DNA of 64,000 nucleotides from an endosymbiont of unidentified scaly snail isolate Monju (GTDB taxonomy: Bacteria > Pseudomonadota > Gammaproteobacteria > Chromatiales > Chromatiaceae), in NCBI RefSeq assembly GCF_000801295.1, contig NZ_AP012978.1, positions 1,116,001 to 1,180,000 of the forward strand, written 5' to 3'. Below are positions 27,914 through 37,150 of the stretch, piece after piece (the stretch's first letter is position 1; each line of letters begins with the position of its first letter). Position numbers and translations under genes: made by a program. The notes under the pieces were generated by a model that was given only the letters and a program-made list of their open reading frames with translations, made no database searches and was not told the DNA's origin.

Positions 27914-29860
27914 TCAGTCTTCCCCGATGTCGGGCTCGAGGGGCAGCGTTACCTCGACCCGGGTGCCTTCCTCGTCGTTCGAGATGATGCGGATGCTGCC
28001 GCCGTGCGCTTGCACGATGCGATGCACGATGGGCAGCCCCAACCCGGTACCCGAGACCCTGGTGGTGTAGAAGGGCTCGAACAGGTGCGCCATCTGCTCT
28101 TCGCGGATGGTCGGTCCGCCGTTTTCCACGATCAATACCACCGCGTGGCCGTCCGTGGCGAGTTCGCCGCGCAGGTGTACGCCGCGTTCATCTTCGCCAT
28201 TGGCTTCCAGCGCATTCTGCAACAGGTTCAACAGTACCTGGGTGATCCGGTCGCGGTCTGTCGGCACCGGCGGCAGGGCCTCGAGCGAGGCCCGGTCGAT
28301 GTGCAGCCGGGGCGTGTCGAAGGGTGCCTGGGTGGCCAGACCGTCCACGACCTCCTCCAGGCGCAGAGGTTGGCGTTGCAGGGTCAGTGGCTTGGCATAG
28401 AGCAGGATGTTCTCCAGCAGGCGGCCCAGGCGCCGTGACTCGTTCAAGGCCAGGCATGCGCGCCGGCGGCCGCCCGCGTTCAGCTCACCCAGCCCGGCCA
28501 GGTGTTCCAGCGCCATGCCGATAGTGGCCAGTGGCGTGCGGATCTCGTGCACGATACCCGAGGTGAACTGGCCAATCGCGGCCAGGCGGGCGTTTTCGGT
28601 GAGTACCAGGGTACGTGCGAAGGTCGCACCGAACAGTGCCGAGAGGTTGTTCAGCAGGCTCAGGTGCTCGGAGGTATAGGTGTTGGGGTGCCGTGAGGCC
28701 ATTACCAGCACCCCTACGCGCGGCTCGTTGCCCAGGATGGGCATGAATACCGCCTCGTGACGCCCGTGGGCGCGCAGCACTTCGAGAAAACGGTAGTGCC
28801 GGTCCATGCGCGCGGTGTCACCCACATTGGCGATGTGCAAAGGGGTGCCACTGTGCAGGCATTCCTGCAAGAGGGTGCCCTGAAGCGTGAAGTCCAGGAT
28901 GCCCAGGGTGTCACGACGGCCGTCGCTGTAGGCCTGTTGCAGCTGCATGCGGCCGTCGGGCGCCAGTACCAGCAGGCCGACCCAGTCCAGCGGTACGAGG
29001 TGCGGCAGGGTCTCGGACAGGATTCGCAGGGCATCGTCCAGCTCGTCGGCGCGTTGCAGCCGGGTGAGCAGCTGGAGCAGGGAGTCCAGACGTTCGGTGA
29101 GCTGATTGAACGCGGTCACCAGCCAGCCGATCTCGTTGTTGCCCGGCACTGGCACGCGGTAGGCGAAGTCGCCGGTGGCCACGGTGTGAAAACCGCGAAC
29201 CGCGACGCGCAGTGGCCGCAGTACCCGCAGGTAGAACCAGGTGAGGATGCCGATCACCAGGGCGATACCGGTGATCAGCATCAGCTTGCCGAACAGCAGA
29301 GCGCGTTCGGCACGGCGCTCGAGATCCTGTTCCAGTGCCTCCAGAAAGCGCCCGGCCTGCTCGGTCAGGTCCTGGTGCTGTGCCAGTATCCATTCGGCCG
29401 CCCATTCCAGGCGCGGTTCCTTGGGGTCGCCCAGCTTGGTCTCGAGTTCCTGATCGAAGGCCTGCCAGCGCTGGTGGAGGGCGCGGGCCAGCCCCGCGGT
29501 GCGCGGTGGCAGTTCGAAGTGGGTGATCGCCTGTTGCGAGGCATGCAGTGTCGGGGTGATGCGTCCGCTGGCAAAGGCCTCCAGGATCTGTCCGACACGC
29601 TCGCGCACGTGCAGCAGGTCCTGGTAGTAGAGTCGCACGTCGCGAAAATAGGTGGGGTAGTCGCGCGGCGCGTTCTCCTGGTAGTTCATCGCCTGCATAC
29701 CCATGTGCTGTTGCAGGATCTGGATCTCGCCACCCAGACGCAGCAGCAGATCGTCGCGCCGCTGCTGATCGACGATGTGCATGGCATAGAGGATGGCGAT
29801 GGCGAACAGAGCGCTGAGCAGCGCCAGCGTCAGGGTGATCTGGGTTCTGAGTGAGTGCAT
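27914..29860 (-). CDS. Membrane sensor histidine kinase (HAMP-GAF-HisKA)
   Basis: A 648-residue sensor. A membrane segment at about 6-28 (LTLALLSALFAIAILYAMHI) and a second one near 205-230 enclose a roughly 180-residue periplasmic helical domain. HAMP, a GAF-like domain, then HisKA with H-box SGIVHEIRTPLATIG and an HATPase domain (NLLQNALEANG, GTGLGLPIVHRIVQAHGG) follow. The N-box and G2 box look functional; the G1 box reads VENGGPTI instead of the usual D-x-G-x-G. No response regulator is adjacent. The start at 29860 places the first membrane segment at the N-terminus. The signal is unknown. Confidence 0.85.
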   Translation of the reverse strand: MHSLRTQITLTLALLSALFAIAILYAMHIVDQQRRDDLLLRLGGEIQILQQHMGMQAMNYQENAPRDYPTYFRDVRLYYQDLLHVRERVGQILEAFASGRITPTLHASQQAITHFELPPRTAGLARALHQRWQAFDQELETKLGDPKEPRLEWAAEWILAQHQDLTEQAGRFLEALEQDLERRAERALLFGKLMLITGIALVIGILTWFYLRVLRPLRVAVRGFHTVATGDFAYRVPVPGNNEIGWLVTAFNQLTERLDSLLQLLTRLQRADELDDALRILSETLPHLVPLDWVGLLVLAPDGRMQLQQAYSDGRRDTLGILDFTLQGTLLQECLHSGTPLHIANVGDTARMDRHYRFLEVLRAHGRHEAVFMPILGNEPRVGVLVMASRHPNTYTSEHLSLLNNLSALFGATFARTLVLTENARLAAIGQFTSGIVHEIRTPLATIGMALEHLAGLGELNAGGRRRACLALNESRRLGRLLENILLYAKPLTLQRQPLRLEEVVDGLATQAPFDTPRLHIDRASLEALPPVPTDRDRITQVLLNLLQNALEANGEDERGVHLRGELATDGHAVVLIVENGGPTIREEQMAHLFEPFYTTRVSGTGLGLPIVHRIVQAHGGSIRIISNDEEGTRVEVTLPLEPDIGED

Positions 29861-29949
29861 GCCGCTTCCGGAAATCCGCCAGTCCCCACTATAGCCGGTC
29901 GGCGGCCGCGGATGTTTCCGCAATGCGCGGCTCTGCTCTACGCAGTCGC

Positions 29950-31215
29950 TCAGTGGTGCAGCAGGTCCTCGATTTCGGCGATCTCGCGTTTTGCCTCGTC
30001 GAGCACGGCGATGGAGTGGCGCGGGGTCAGGCGACCCAGTGCCAGGCGACGGAACGCCGGAATCTGGTCGATGCGTGGCAGGCGGCTGCCGGTTCCCTGG
30101 CCGACAGCGGCATGCAGTTGCGCCAGCAGCACCACGTCCAGGTAGTCGGGTATTGCGGTGCCCAGCCGCTGCCAGTCTTCGGCGTGACGCGCCACTCGAG
30201 CCAGCTCATGGTCGAAATGCCAGTGTTCGAGGGTGAGCTGCCCGACCTCGCCCTTGAGGTCGTCGATCAGGTGGTCGAGTAGGCCCGGTGCCTTCTGCAG
30301 CGCCGGCAGGTTGCGCGCTGCGTGCAACAGGGGGATGGCGCCGATGTCGTGGACCAGGCCCGCGAGCAGGGCACGTTCCGGGTCGAGCCCGGGGGTGAGC
30401 CGGGCCAGTATGGTGCTGATGGCGGCGACGCGGCAACTGTGTCGCCAGAGTGCCTGGATGCGGCTCTTGAGATTGACGGGTGAGTCGGTGCGAAACAGGT
30501 CCTTGATGATGCAGCTGAACACCAGGTTGCGCACCTGCTGGCGGCCGAGTCGTGCCACGGCCTGTTGCAGCGAGCCGATGCGTCCGCGTCCCGCACAGGC
30601 GGCGCTGTTGACCACCCGCATCACCCGAGCGTTCAAGGCAGGGTCGAGCTGGATGAGGCGCGCGATATCCGCGTTGACGGTGTTCGGATCGTCCAGCGCC
30701 TTGCCGATGCGTACCGCCAGTTCGGGCATGGCCGGCAGTTCGAAGCGGCCCTGCTTGAGCTCATCGCGGCATTCGAGATAGAGATCGGCTTCGGCGTCGT
30801 CCTCGGTCAGTTCGATCCCCGTTTCCGTCCGGCTCGAAGCACCACGGGACAATTCCAGGTAGCGCGTCGGCACCCGCAGCAGGCGACAGGGGATCAGCGC
30901 CTTCCAGCCGGTATCGTCCAGCGGCAGAGGGAAAGCAGCGGCGGGCTGATCGGCGTCCAGGTAGAAGGGGGGCTGCCCGGGGCGAGCGAGTTGCAGCCGA
31001 CCTTTGTCCAGGAACAGGCAGTGTTCGGGTTCGGGCCGGGGCTGCCAGGGACCGGCCGGCAGTTCGATCACCTCGCTGTGAGCAGCAATGGTGCGCAGCA
31101 TTGTCTCGTGCTGCTCGGCATAGGGATAGAGGCGCCTGAGCCGTCCAGGGCTGGGATGATGCCCGTCGTTTTCGGCGATTTTCTTCGAAGCGCGTAGAAT
31201 CACGGTCTGGTCCAA
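29950..31215 (-). CDS. HDOD-domain signalling protein with N-terminal sensor-like domain
   Basis: A 421-residue protein. Residues about 30-130 resemble a degenerate cyclic-nucleotide-binding-like beta domain (EHCLFLDKGRLQLARPGQPP). Residues about 155-360 form an HDOD domain (FELPAMPELAVRIGKALDDP, then NSAACAGRGRIGSLQQAVAR, ALLAGLVHDIGAIPLL). HDOD proteins are non-catalytic HD relatives found in chemotaxis, stress and c-di-GMP signalling. The TTG at 31215 is the furthest start; ATG 31101 is an alternative but would cut the N-terminal domain. It lies 89 bp from the sensor kinase on the same strand and may be cotranscribed with it. Confidence 0.8.
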   Translation of the reverse strand: MDQTVILRASKKIAENDGHHPSPGRLRRLYPYAEQHETMLRTIAAHSEVIELPAGPWQPRPEPEHCLFLDKGRLQLARPGQPPFYLDADQPAAAFPLPLDDTGWKALIPCRLLRVPTRYLELSRGASSRTETGIELTEDDAEADLYLECRDELKQGRFELPAMPELAVRIGKALDDPNTVNADIARLIQLDPALNARVMRVVNSAACAGRGRIGSLQQAVARLGRQQVRNLVFSCIIKDLFRTDSPVNLKSRIQALWRHSCRVAAISTILARLTPGLDPERALLAGLVHDIGAIPLLHAARNLPALQKAPGLLDHLIDDLKGEVGQLTLEHWHFDHELARVARHAEDWQRLGTAIPDYLDVVLLAQLHAAVGQGTGSRLPRIDQIPAFRRLALGRLTPRHSIAVLDEAKREIAEIEDLLHH

Positions 31216-31272
31216 GGGCCATGACGTTCATGCCCCTGTGGCGACCGTTTTCCGACAATCTTGAGGCACGAT

Positions 31273-32196
31273 GTGACGACACTGGAGATCCCTCTCGACG
31301 AACTGCACAGTCTGCGCGACTGGGTGCGCTGGAGCGCCAGCACCTTCGAGGCCCACGGCCTGTTCTTCGGTCACGGCACCGACAATGCCCTCGACGAGGC
31401 CCTGGAGCTGGTGCTCGCGACCCTGCACCTGGATCATTCCCTGCCGGAATCCTTCCTGGATGCCCGGGTCACCCGTGCCGAGGCCGCCGAGCTGGCACGC
31501 CGCCTGCGCCGCCGGGTGGAGGACCGGGTGCCGCTGGCGCACATCACCGGTCGCGCCTTCTTCGCCGGGCTGGTCTTCGAGGTGAACGAACACGTGCTGG
31601 TGCCACGTTCGCCCATTGCCGAGTTGATCGAGGCCCGGTTCGAGCCCTGGCTCGATGCCGAGCACGTACGCAGCGTACTGGATCTTTGCACCGGCTCGGG
31701 CTGCATCGGTATCGCCTGCGCGCATGCCTTTCCCGAGGCGCTGGTGGACCTGGCCGACATCTCGCCCGAGGCCCTGGAAGTGGCGCAGCGCAACACCGAG
31801 CGACATGGCGTGGCAGACCGGGTGCGCGTCGTGCAGTCCGATGTCTATGCGGGGCTGGACGGCAAGCGCTACGACCTGATCGTGAGCAATCCGCCCTATG
31901 TGAGCGAGGCCGAGATGGCGACCCTGCCGCCCGAATACCACCGCGAGCCGCGCCTGGGCCTGGCCGCCGGCGAGGACGGCATGAAGGTGGTCGCGCGCAT
32001 CCTGGCCGAGGCCCCGGAGCATCTGAACGAGGGTGGTATACTGGTATGCGAAGTCGGCGCGAGCGCCGATCTCCTGATGGCACGTTATCCCGACGTGCCT
32101 TTCCTGTGGCTGGATTTCGAACGCGGCGGCGATGGCGTGTTCCTGCTCACCGCCGGACAACTGGCCGAGTTTCACGATGTGTTTGTGGAGGGCTGA
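31273..32196 (+). CDS. prmB: 50S ribosomal protein L3 N5-glutamine methyltransferase PrmB
   Basis: Methylates a glutamine of ribosomal protein L3. It shows the PrmB-specific N-terminal segment FFGHGTDNALDEALELVL, the HITGRAFFAGLVFEV element, the SAM loop VLDLCTGSGCIGIACAHAFP and the catalytic NPPY (IVSNPPYV). The GTG at 31273 has a GAGG site six bases upstream and gives 307 residues; a TTG at 31261 is an alternative. It is divergent from the HDOD gene and 3 bp ahead of the next gene. Confidence 0.92.
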   Translation: MTTLEIPLDELHSLRDWVRWSASTFEAHGLFFGHGTDNALDEALELVLATLHLDHSLPESFLDARVTRAEAAELARRLRRRVEDRVPLAHITGRAFFAGLVFEVNEHVLVPRSPIAELIEARFEPWLDAEHVRSVLDLCTGSGCIGIACAHAFPEALVDLADISPEALEVAQRNTERHGVADRVRVVQSDVYAGLDGKRYDLIVSNPPYVSEAEMATLPPEYHREPRLGLAAGEDGMKVVARILAEAPEHLNEGGILVCEVGASADLLMARYPDVPFLWLDFERGGDGVFLLTAGQLAEFHDVFVEG

Positions 32197-32199
32197 ATC

Positions 32200-32526
32200 A
32201 TGAGTCTGCGTCGCGCACGTACCGCCGAGGAATATGCCGATTGGGTGAAGAACGCCCTGTTCGAGTTCGAGGATCTCAAGAACTGCCTGATGTACGATGC
32301 CGAGGACGAACTGGCGCGCTTCCCGGCCTACATCGAGCCGCTGGAAGAAGGCATCCGGCAGGTTTATGACGCCATGTGCAACGGTAGCTACCGCTTCGGT
32401 CGCGAGGACCTGCTGTTCATGGACGTGTTGCGCCGGTTCGAACATGAGATCCCTTTCCACACCCTGCTCAAGCAGATCAACGAGACCCACCGCAAGGGGC
32501 TCGAGGTGGACGAGGAAGACCTGTAA
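32200..32526 (+). CDS. Conserved hypothetical 108-residue acidic protein
   Basis: A small, mostly helical, acidic protein (ELARFPAYIEPLEEGIRQVY in the middle, ending KGLEVDEEDL). I do not recognise a named family. It starts 3 bp after prmB, so it is very likely cotranscribed, and the frame has normal codon use. No membrane segment, signal or metal motif is visible. Confidence 0.7.
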   Translation: MSLRRARTAEEYADWVKNALFEFEDLKNCLMYDAEDELARFPAYIEPLEEGIRQVYDAMCNGSYRFGREDLLFMDVLRRFEHEIPFHTLLKQINETHRKGLEVDEEDL

Positions 32527-32527
32527 C

Positions 32528-32541
32528 TTGATCTGGGTCAG
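32528..32541. promoter_or_regulatory. FNR/Anr-like operator before hemN
   Basis: TTGAT-CTGG-GTCAG, one base off the Anr consensus TTGAT-N4-GTCAA, lies 36 bp upstream of the hemN start. The flanking 17 bp are identical to the site at 25584-25600 before the oxygen-binding diiron gene. hemN is a classic anaerobic FNR/Anr target. Confidence 0.7.
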
Positions 32542-32576
32542 CCCGGGGTCCGCCTACACGCCATAAACTCTGTCGC

Positions 32577-33944
32577 ATGAAATCGCATTTCTCCTTCGAT
32601 CAGGACCTGATCGATCGCTACGATCGCCCGGGTCCCCGTTACACCTCCTATCCCACGGCGGTGCAGTTCCGCGACGACTTCACCGAGTCGGACTACCGCG
32701 TCGCTGCAGGCCGTTCGCGCGCCCTGTCGCTGTACTTCCATATCCCCTTCTGCGACACCATCTGCTTCTATTGCGCCTGCAACAAGATCGCTACCAAGGA
32801 CCGCGCCAAGAGCGAGCCCTATCTGCGCGCCCTGGATCGCGAGATGGCCCTGCAGGCGGCGATCTTCGAGCAGGGCCAGCCGGTGGAGCAGCTGCACTGG
32901 GGCGGCGGCACCCCGACCTTCCTGAACAACGAGCAGATGCGCTGGCTGATGGCGCGCACCCGCGAGCACTTCCGCCTGCTCGACGATGACAGCGGGGAGT
33001 ACTCCATCGAGATCGACCCCCGCGAGGTGCGCGAGGATACCCTGGAGGTGTTGCGCGAGATCGGTTTCAACCGCATGAGCCTGGGTCTGCAGGATCTCGA
33101 CCCCGAGGTGCAGCGCGCGGTCAACCGTGTCCAGAGCGCGGAACAGACCTTCGGTTCCATGCGCCGCGCGCGCGAACTGGGCTTCCGTTCGGTGAGCATC
33201 GACCTGATCTACGGTCTCCCGCGGCAGACGCTGGAATCCTTTTCGCACACTCTGGACGCGGTGATTGCCGAGCGGCCCGATCGCCTCTCCATCTTCAACT
33301 ATGCGCACATGCCCGAGCGCTTCAAGCCGCAGCGGCGCATCGACGCGGCCGAGCTGCCGCCCCCGCAGGTCAAGCTGGATATCCTGCAGATGGCGGGCGA
33401 GAAGCTGCAGGATGCCGGTTACGTGTATATCGGCATGGATCACTTCGCGCTGCCCGACGACGAGCTGGCGCTGGCACAGGAGCGCGGCGAGCTGTATCGC
33501 AACTTCCAGGGCTATTCCACGCACGCGCACTGCGACCTGCTGGCCTTCGGGGTGAGCGCCATCGGCAGCGTGGGTGACACCTATGCGCAGAACGTCAAGG
33601 ACCTGGACAGCTACTACGCCGCCATCGAGCGCGGCGAGCTGCCCATCGAGCGCGGCCTGCGCCTGAACCGCGACGACCGTATCCGCCGCGACCTCATCGG
33701 CGAGCTGATCTGCCAGTTCCGGCTCGACTTCGCGGACTTCGGTCGGCGTTGGGAGATCGCGGTGCGCGACTACTTCGCCACCGAGCTGGAACGTCTCGTG
33801 CCCATGCAGGCCGACGGTCTGCTCGTCATGGGCGAGACCGGCATCCGCGTCACCGACGCCGGGCGCCTGCTGATCCGCAACATCTGCATGGTGTTCGACG
33901 CCTACCTCGGACAGACTCCGGCGCGCTTCTCGCGGGTGATCTGA
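32577..33944 (+). CDS. hemN: Oxygen-independent coproporphyrinogen III oxidase
   Basis: Radical SAM enzyme that makes protoporphyrinogen IX without oxygen. The radical SAM cluster motif reads FCDTICFYCAC (CX3CX2C plus one Cys), and the N-terminal segment RYDRPGPRYTSYPTAVQF is diagnostic of true HemN rather than the HemW family. WGGGTPTFL and SIEIDPREV complete the SAM-binding core. The 455 residues match E. coli HemN (457). Expression under low oxygen is suggested by the upstream site. Confidence 0.95.
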   Translation: MKSHFSFDQDLIDRYDRPGPRYTSYPTAVQFRDDFTESDYRVAAGRSRALSLYFHIPFCDTICFYCACNKIATKDRAKSEPYLRALDREMALQAAIFEQGQPVEQLHWGGGTPTFLNNEQMRWLMARTREHFRLLDDDSGEYSIEIDPREVREDTLEVLREIGFNRMSLGLQDLDPEVQRAVNRVQSAEQTFGSMRRARELGFRSVSIDLIYGLPRQTLESFSHTLDAVIAERPDRLSIFNYAHMPERFKPQRRIDAAELPPPQVKLDILQMAGEKLQDAGYVYIGMDHFALPDDELALAQERGELYRNFQGYSTHAHCDLLAFGVSAIGSVGDTYAQNVKDLDSYYAAIERGELPIERGLRLNRDDRIRRDLIGELICQFRLDFADFGRRWEIAVRDYFATELERLVPMQADGLLVMGETGIRVTDAGRLLIRNICMVFDAYLGQTPARFSRVI

Positions 33945-33980
33945 GCGCTATACTCGGTCCTCTTGAGCAAGGAGGATGCG

Positions 33981-35531
33981 ATGAGCCACCCGACCATTCC
34001 CCAGGCCTTCCGCGCGGCCGTCGAGCGCCATGCCGAACAGCCCCTGGTGCTGACGCCGCAGGGGAGCCATTCTTTCGCCGCCATCGCGCAGGCCGCCCAA
34101 CGCATCGCCGCCGCCCTGCAACGCTCGGGTTTGCGCCCCGGTGACCGGGTGGCGCTGTATGCCATCAACGGGCCCGAGTTCGTCGAGAGCTACCTGGGCA
34201 TCGTGCTTGCCGGTGGGGTGGTGGTGCCACTGAATCTCCTGATTGGTGACGAGGAAATCTGCTATATCCTCGAGGACGCGGGGGTGGGCGCGCTGGTCTA
34301 TCACCAGGCGCTGGCCGAGCGGGTCGATGCCTTCGTCGATCGGGCCGCCACCCTGCGCTGTGCCTGCTGCATTGGCGAGCAGCCGGTGCGCGAGGGCCAT
34401 TACCGCCTGGCCGACTGGCTGGCAGTGGCCGACGAGCCGGAGCCTGTGGCCTGTGATCCAGCCGAGGACCTGGCCGCCATCCTCTACACCTCGGGCACCA
34501 CGGGCCAGCCCAAGGGCGCCATGCTCACCCATCGCAACCTGGTCGCCAACACCGCCAGCGTGGTGCGGGCGCTGGGATTGCGGCCCGGCGAGGACCGGCA
34601 GCTGGTGGTGCTGCCCATGTTCCATGCCTTTGCCGCCACCGTGGGCATGCTCACTCCGGCCCTGCATGGCCTGGCCCTGGTGCCGGTGCCTCGCTTCGAC
34701 CCGGCGCTGGTCGGCGAGCACATCGCCGCCTGCGGCGCCACGGTGTTCCTGGGTGTGCCCTCGATGTACAACCTGGTGCTGCGCCTGCCCGACGAGCAGG
34801 CGGCGCGATGGGCCTCGATCCGCCTTGGCGTGGCCGGTGGCGCGGCCATGCCGGTGGAACTGCTCGAGCGCTTCGAGACGCGCTTCGGTTTTCCCGTTGT
34901 CGAGGGTGACGGTCCCACCGAGTGCGGGCCGGTGACCTGCGTCAATCCGCCGGCTGGCCCACGCAAGCCCGGCTCGGTTGGGCCGCCGGTGCCGGGGGTG
35001 GAGATGGCCATTCTCGATGGCGAGGGCCACCTCTTGCCGGACGGCGAGATCGGTGAGATCTGTGTGTGTGGTCCGAACGTGATGAAGGGTTACTGGAACC
35101 GACCCGAGGACACCGCCGAGAGCTTCTTCGGCGACTGGTTCCGTACCGGCGATCTGGGTTACCGCGACGCCGATGGCTATTTCTTCATGGTGGACCGGAT
35201 CAAGGACCTGATCATCGTCAACGGTATGAATGTCTATCCGCGCATGGTCGAGGAGGTGCTCTACCGACACCCGGGTATCCTCGAGGCGGCGGTGGTCGGC
35301 GAGCCGCACCTCAGCCACGGCGAGATCGTGGTCGCCCACGTGGTGCCGCACGAGGGCGGGGCGCTGGATGCCGCCGCCGTGCGCGCCTGGTGCCGCGAAC
35401 ACCTCGGTGCTCACCAGGTTCCGCGCAAGGTGGTGATCCGCGACAGCCTGCCGAAGAACGCCACCGGCAAGATCCTCAAGCGCGAACTGCGGCGCGCTGG
35501 CGAGATCGAGCGCGGGGTCATCGCGGACTGA
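33981..35531 (+). CDS. Long-chain acyl-CoA synthetase (AMP-forming)
   Basis: ANL-superfamily adenylating enzyme of 516 residues. The P-loop-like motif is YTSGTTGQPKGAMLTH; the A5 region is VVEGDGPTECGPVTCVNPP, with DGPTE in place of the common YGxTE. A7 is WFRTGDLGYRDADGYFFMVD, and the catalytic lysine lies in PKNATGKILKREL. The family activates fatty or related acids with ATP and CoA; the exact chain length is not readable. A strong AAGGAGG site supports ATG 33981. It lies 36 bp after hemN, but the functions are unrelated. Confidence 0.88.
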   Translation: MSHPTIPQAFRAAVERHAEQPLVLTPQGSHSFAAIAQAAQRIAAALQRSGLRPGDRVALYAINGPEFVESYLGIVLAGGVVVPLNLLIGDEEICYILEDAGVGALVYHQALAERVDAFVDRAATLRCACCIGEQPVREGHYRLADWLAVADEPEPVACDPAEDLAAILYTSGTTGQPKGAMLTHRNLVANTASVVRALGLRPGEDRQLVVLPMFHAFAATVGMLTPALHGLALVPVPRFDPALVGEHIAACGATVFLGVPSMYNLVLRLPDEQAARWASIRLGVAGGAAMPVELLERFETRFGFPVVEGDGPTECGPVTCVNPPAGPRKPGSVGPPVPGVEMAILDGEGHLLPDGEIGEICVCGPNVMKGYWNRPEDTAESFFGDWFRTGDLGYRDADGYFFMVDRIKDLIIVNGMNVYPRMVEEVLYRHPGILEAAVVGEPHLSHGEIVVAHVVPHEGGALDAAAVRAWCREHLGAHQVPRKVVIRDSLPKNATGKILKRELRRAGEIERGVIAD

Positions 35532-35533
35532 GG

Positions 35534-36196
35534 TCAGTCGCTGTCGTTCCTGGCGCCACGCAGCCGCCGCACCAGGCGAGGCAGAAATCCCGCGGCGGCG
35601 AGCAGGGCGAGGGCCAGCAGCAGCTTTTGCACCCAGCCCTCGCTGCCGGCGGCGGCCTCGCTGCCCGCGTATCCCAGCCAGGTGTAGGCGATGGCGCCCG
35701 GGAACATGCACAGGGCGCTGGCGAGGACGTACTGACCCAGCGGAATACGGGTGAGCCCCAGGGCATAGTTGAGCAGGTTGAAGGGAAACAACGGCACCAG
35801 CCGGGTGAAGGCAACAAAACGCCAGCCCTCGGCCTCCACGCCCTCGATCAGCCGCCGCAGGCGCGGACCGCTGCGCCGGCGTACCCAGTCGCCGGCCAGG
35901 TGGCGGGCCAGCAGAAAGGCCAGGGTGGCGCCCAGGGTGGCACCGGTCAGGTTGTACAGCGTGCCCCAGACCGGCCCGAACAGGATGCCGCCGGCGAGCG
36001 TCAGGGCGATGCCGGGCAGAAACAGCACCGTGCCCAGGGCATAGAGCAGGATGAACAGCAGGGGCGCGAAGGTGCCGAGCCGTTCCAGGGCGCCGGCCAG
36101 GGCCGCCGGGGTGAGCGCGTCGCGTCCGCTCCAGGCGGCGATCACGGCAGCGGCCAGCAGCAGGGCGATCAGCCCGCGGCGCACCTCAGGACGCAT
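35534..36196 (-). CDS. TVP38/TMEM64 (VTT-domain) membrane protein
   Basis: A 220-residue inner-membrane protein with four to six membrane segments. The VTT-domain signatures are LPGIALTLAGGILFGPVWG and FTRLVPLFPFNLLNYALGLT. These proteins are related to DedA-type flippases, but their substrate is unsettled. The ATG at 36196 overlaps the end of the upstream sterol-desaturase gene, so the two form an operon; ATG 36229 would add 11 residues. The gene ends 3 bp from the acyl-CoA synthetase stop (convergent). Confidence 0.85.
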   Translation of the reverse strand: MRPEVRRGLIALLLAAAVIAAWSGRDALTPAALAGALERLGTFAPLLFILLYALGTVLFLPGIALTLAGGILFGPVWGTLYNLTGATLGATLAFLLARHLAGDWVRRRSGPRLRRLIEGVEAEGWRFVAFTRLVPLFPFNLLNYALGLTRIPLGQYVLASALCMFPGAIAYTWLGYAGSEAAAGSEGWVQKLLLALALLAAAGFLPRLVRRLRGARNDSD

Positions 36197-37067
36197 CGGG
36201 CTTGTCCCAGCGGCGGCGGTTGATGACATAGTCGTCCACCTTGCCGCGGAAGGGCAGGCTCAGCATGCCGGGCAGGCGATCGACATCCTGCGGGTTGCGC
36301 CAGCCGCGAATGCCCAGGGCCATGTCCCGGTGTCCGGCACGCGGCTGCTCGCGGTAGGTGCCGAACAGGCGGTCCCACCATGACAGGGCGAAGCCGAAGT
36401 TGCTGTTCGCCTCGTCGTCCTCCACCGAGTGATGCACCCGGTGCATGTCCGGAGTGACCAGCACCCGGCGCAACAGGCGGTCCACGCCAGCCGGCAGGCG
36501 GATGTTGCCGTGGTTGAACATGGAGCTGGCGTTGAGCAGCACCTCGAAGATCAGCACCGCCACCACCGGTGGCCCCAGCACCAGGATGGTGGCGAACTTG
36601 ATGAGCATCGACAGCACGATCTCCAGCGGGTGAAAGCGTGCGCCAGTGGTCACGTCGTAGTCCAGGTCGGCATGGTGAACCCGGTGCAGCCGCCACAACG
36701 CCGGCACGGCGTGCACCAGGACGTGTTGCAGGTAGATCGCGAGGTCCATGGCGATCACCGAGAGCGCCACCTCGGGCCAGCCGCCGAGGGGGTAGATGTT
36801 GAACAGCCCCCAGCCACCAGCCTGGGCCGCTGCGGCCACGCCCACCGCGGCGGCCACGCCCACCGCGGCGGCCGGGAACAGCAGGCGCAGCAGCAGGCTG
36901 TTGAGTATCACGATGCCGATGTTGCTGGCCCAGCGCAGGCCGCGACCAATACTGAGCATACGCCGCGGCGCCAGTCCTTCCCAGAGAGCGATCAGGGCGA
37001 ACGTACCGAAGAAGAAACCCAGGCGCAGGGGGATCTCGTGGGACAGCAGCCACTGGTTCCAGTCCAT
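36186..37067 (-). CDS. Sterol desaturase / fatty acid hydroxylase family membrane protein
   Basis: A 293-residue membrane-bound diiron oxygenase-like protein. The three histidine boxes are visible: QHVLVHAVP (HxxxH), LHRVHH, and MHRVHHS. A low-complexity stretch AAVGVAAAVGVAAAA comes from a tandem 18-bp duplication around 36832-36870, inside a membrane segment. The substrate is unknown; such proteins act on lipids or small hydrophobic molecules. It is the first gene of the desaturase-VTT operon and lies divergent from the ArsR-rhodanese gene, with an ArsR-type operator between. Confidence 0.85.
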   Translation of the reverse strand: MDWNQWLLSHEIPLRLGFFFGTFALIALWEGLAPRRMLSIGRGLRWASNIGIVILNSLLLRLLFPAAAVGVAAAVGVAAAAQAGGWGLFNIYPLGGWPEVALSVIAMDLAIYLQHVLVHAVPALWRLHRVHHADLDYDVTTGARFHPLEIVLSMLIKFATILVLGPPVVAVLIFEVLLNASSMFNHGNIRLPAGVDRLLRRVLVTPDMHRVHHSVEDDEANSNFGFALSWWDRLFGTYREQPRAGHRDMALGIRGWRNPQDVDRLPGMLSLPFRGKVDDYVINRRRWDKPDAS

Positions 37068-37110
37068 CTCGTGTCCTCGATATTTGCCGGTGCGGTTGCC
37101 GACGGTTAGT

Positions 37111-37130
37111 ATTCAATTGTTCACTTGAAT
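37111..37130. promoter_or_regulatory. ArsR-type operator
   Basis: The inverted repeat ATTCAA-N8-TTGAAT lies 20 bp upstream of the ArsR-rhodanese start, and outer caatt/aattg arms extend it. This is the usual form of ArsR/SmtB operators. It could control both the ars-like operon and the divergent desaturase gene. Confidence 0.65.
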
Positions 37131-37150
37131 AATTGATTGGATGCCAGGAC

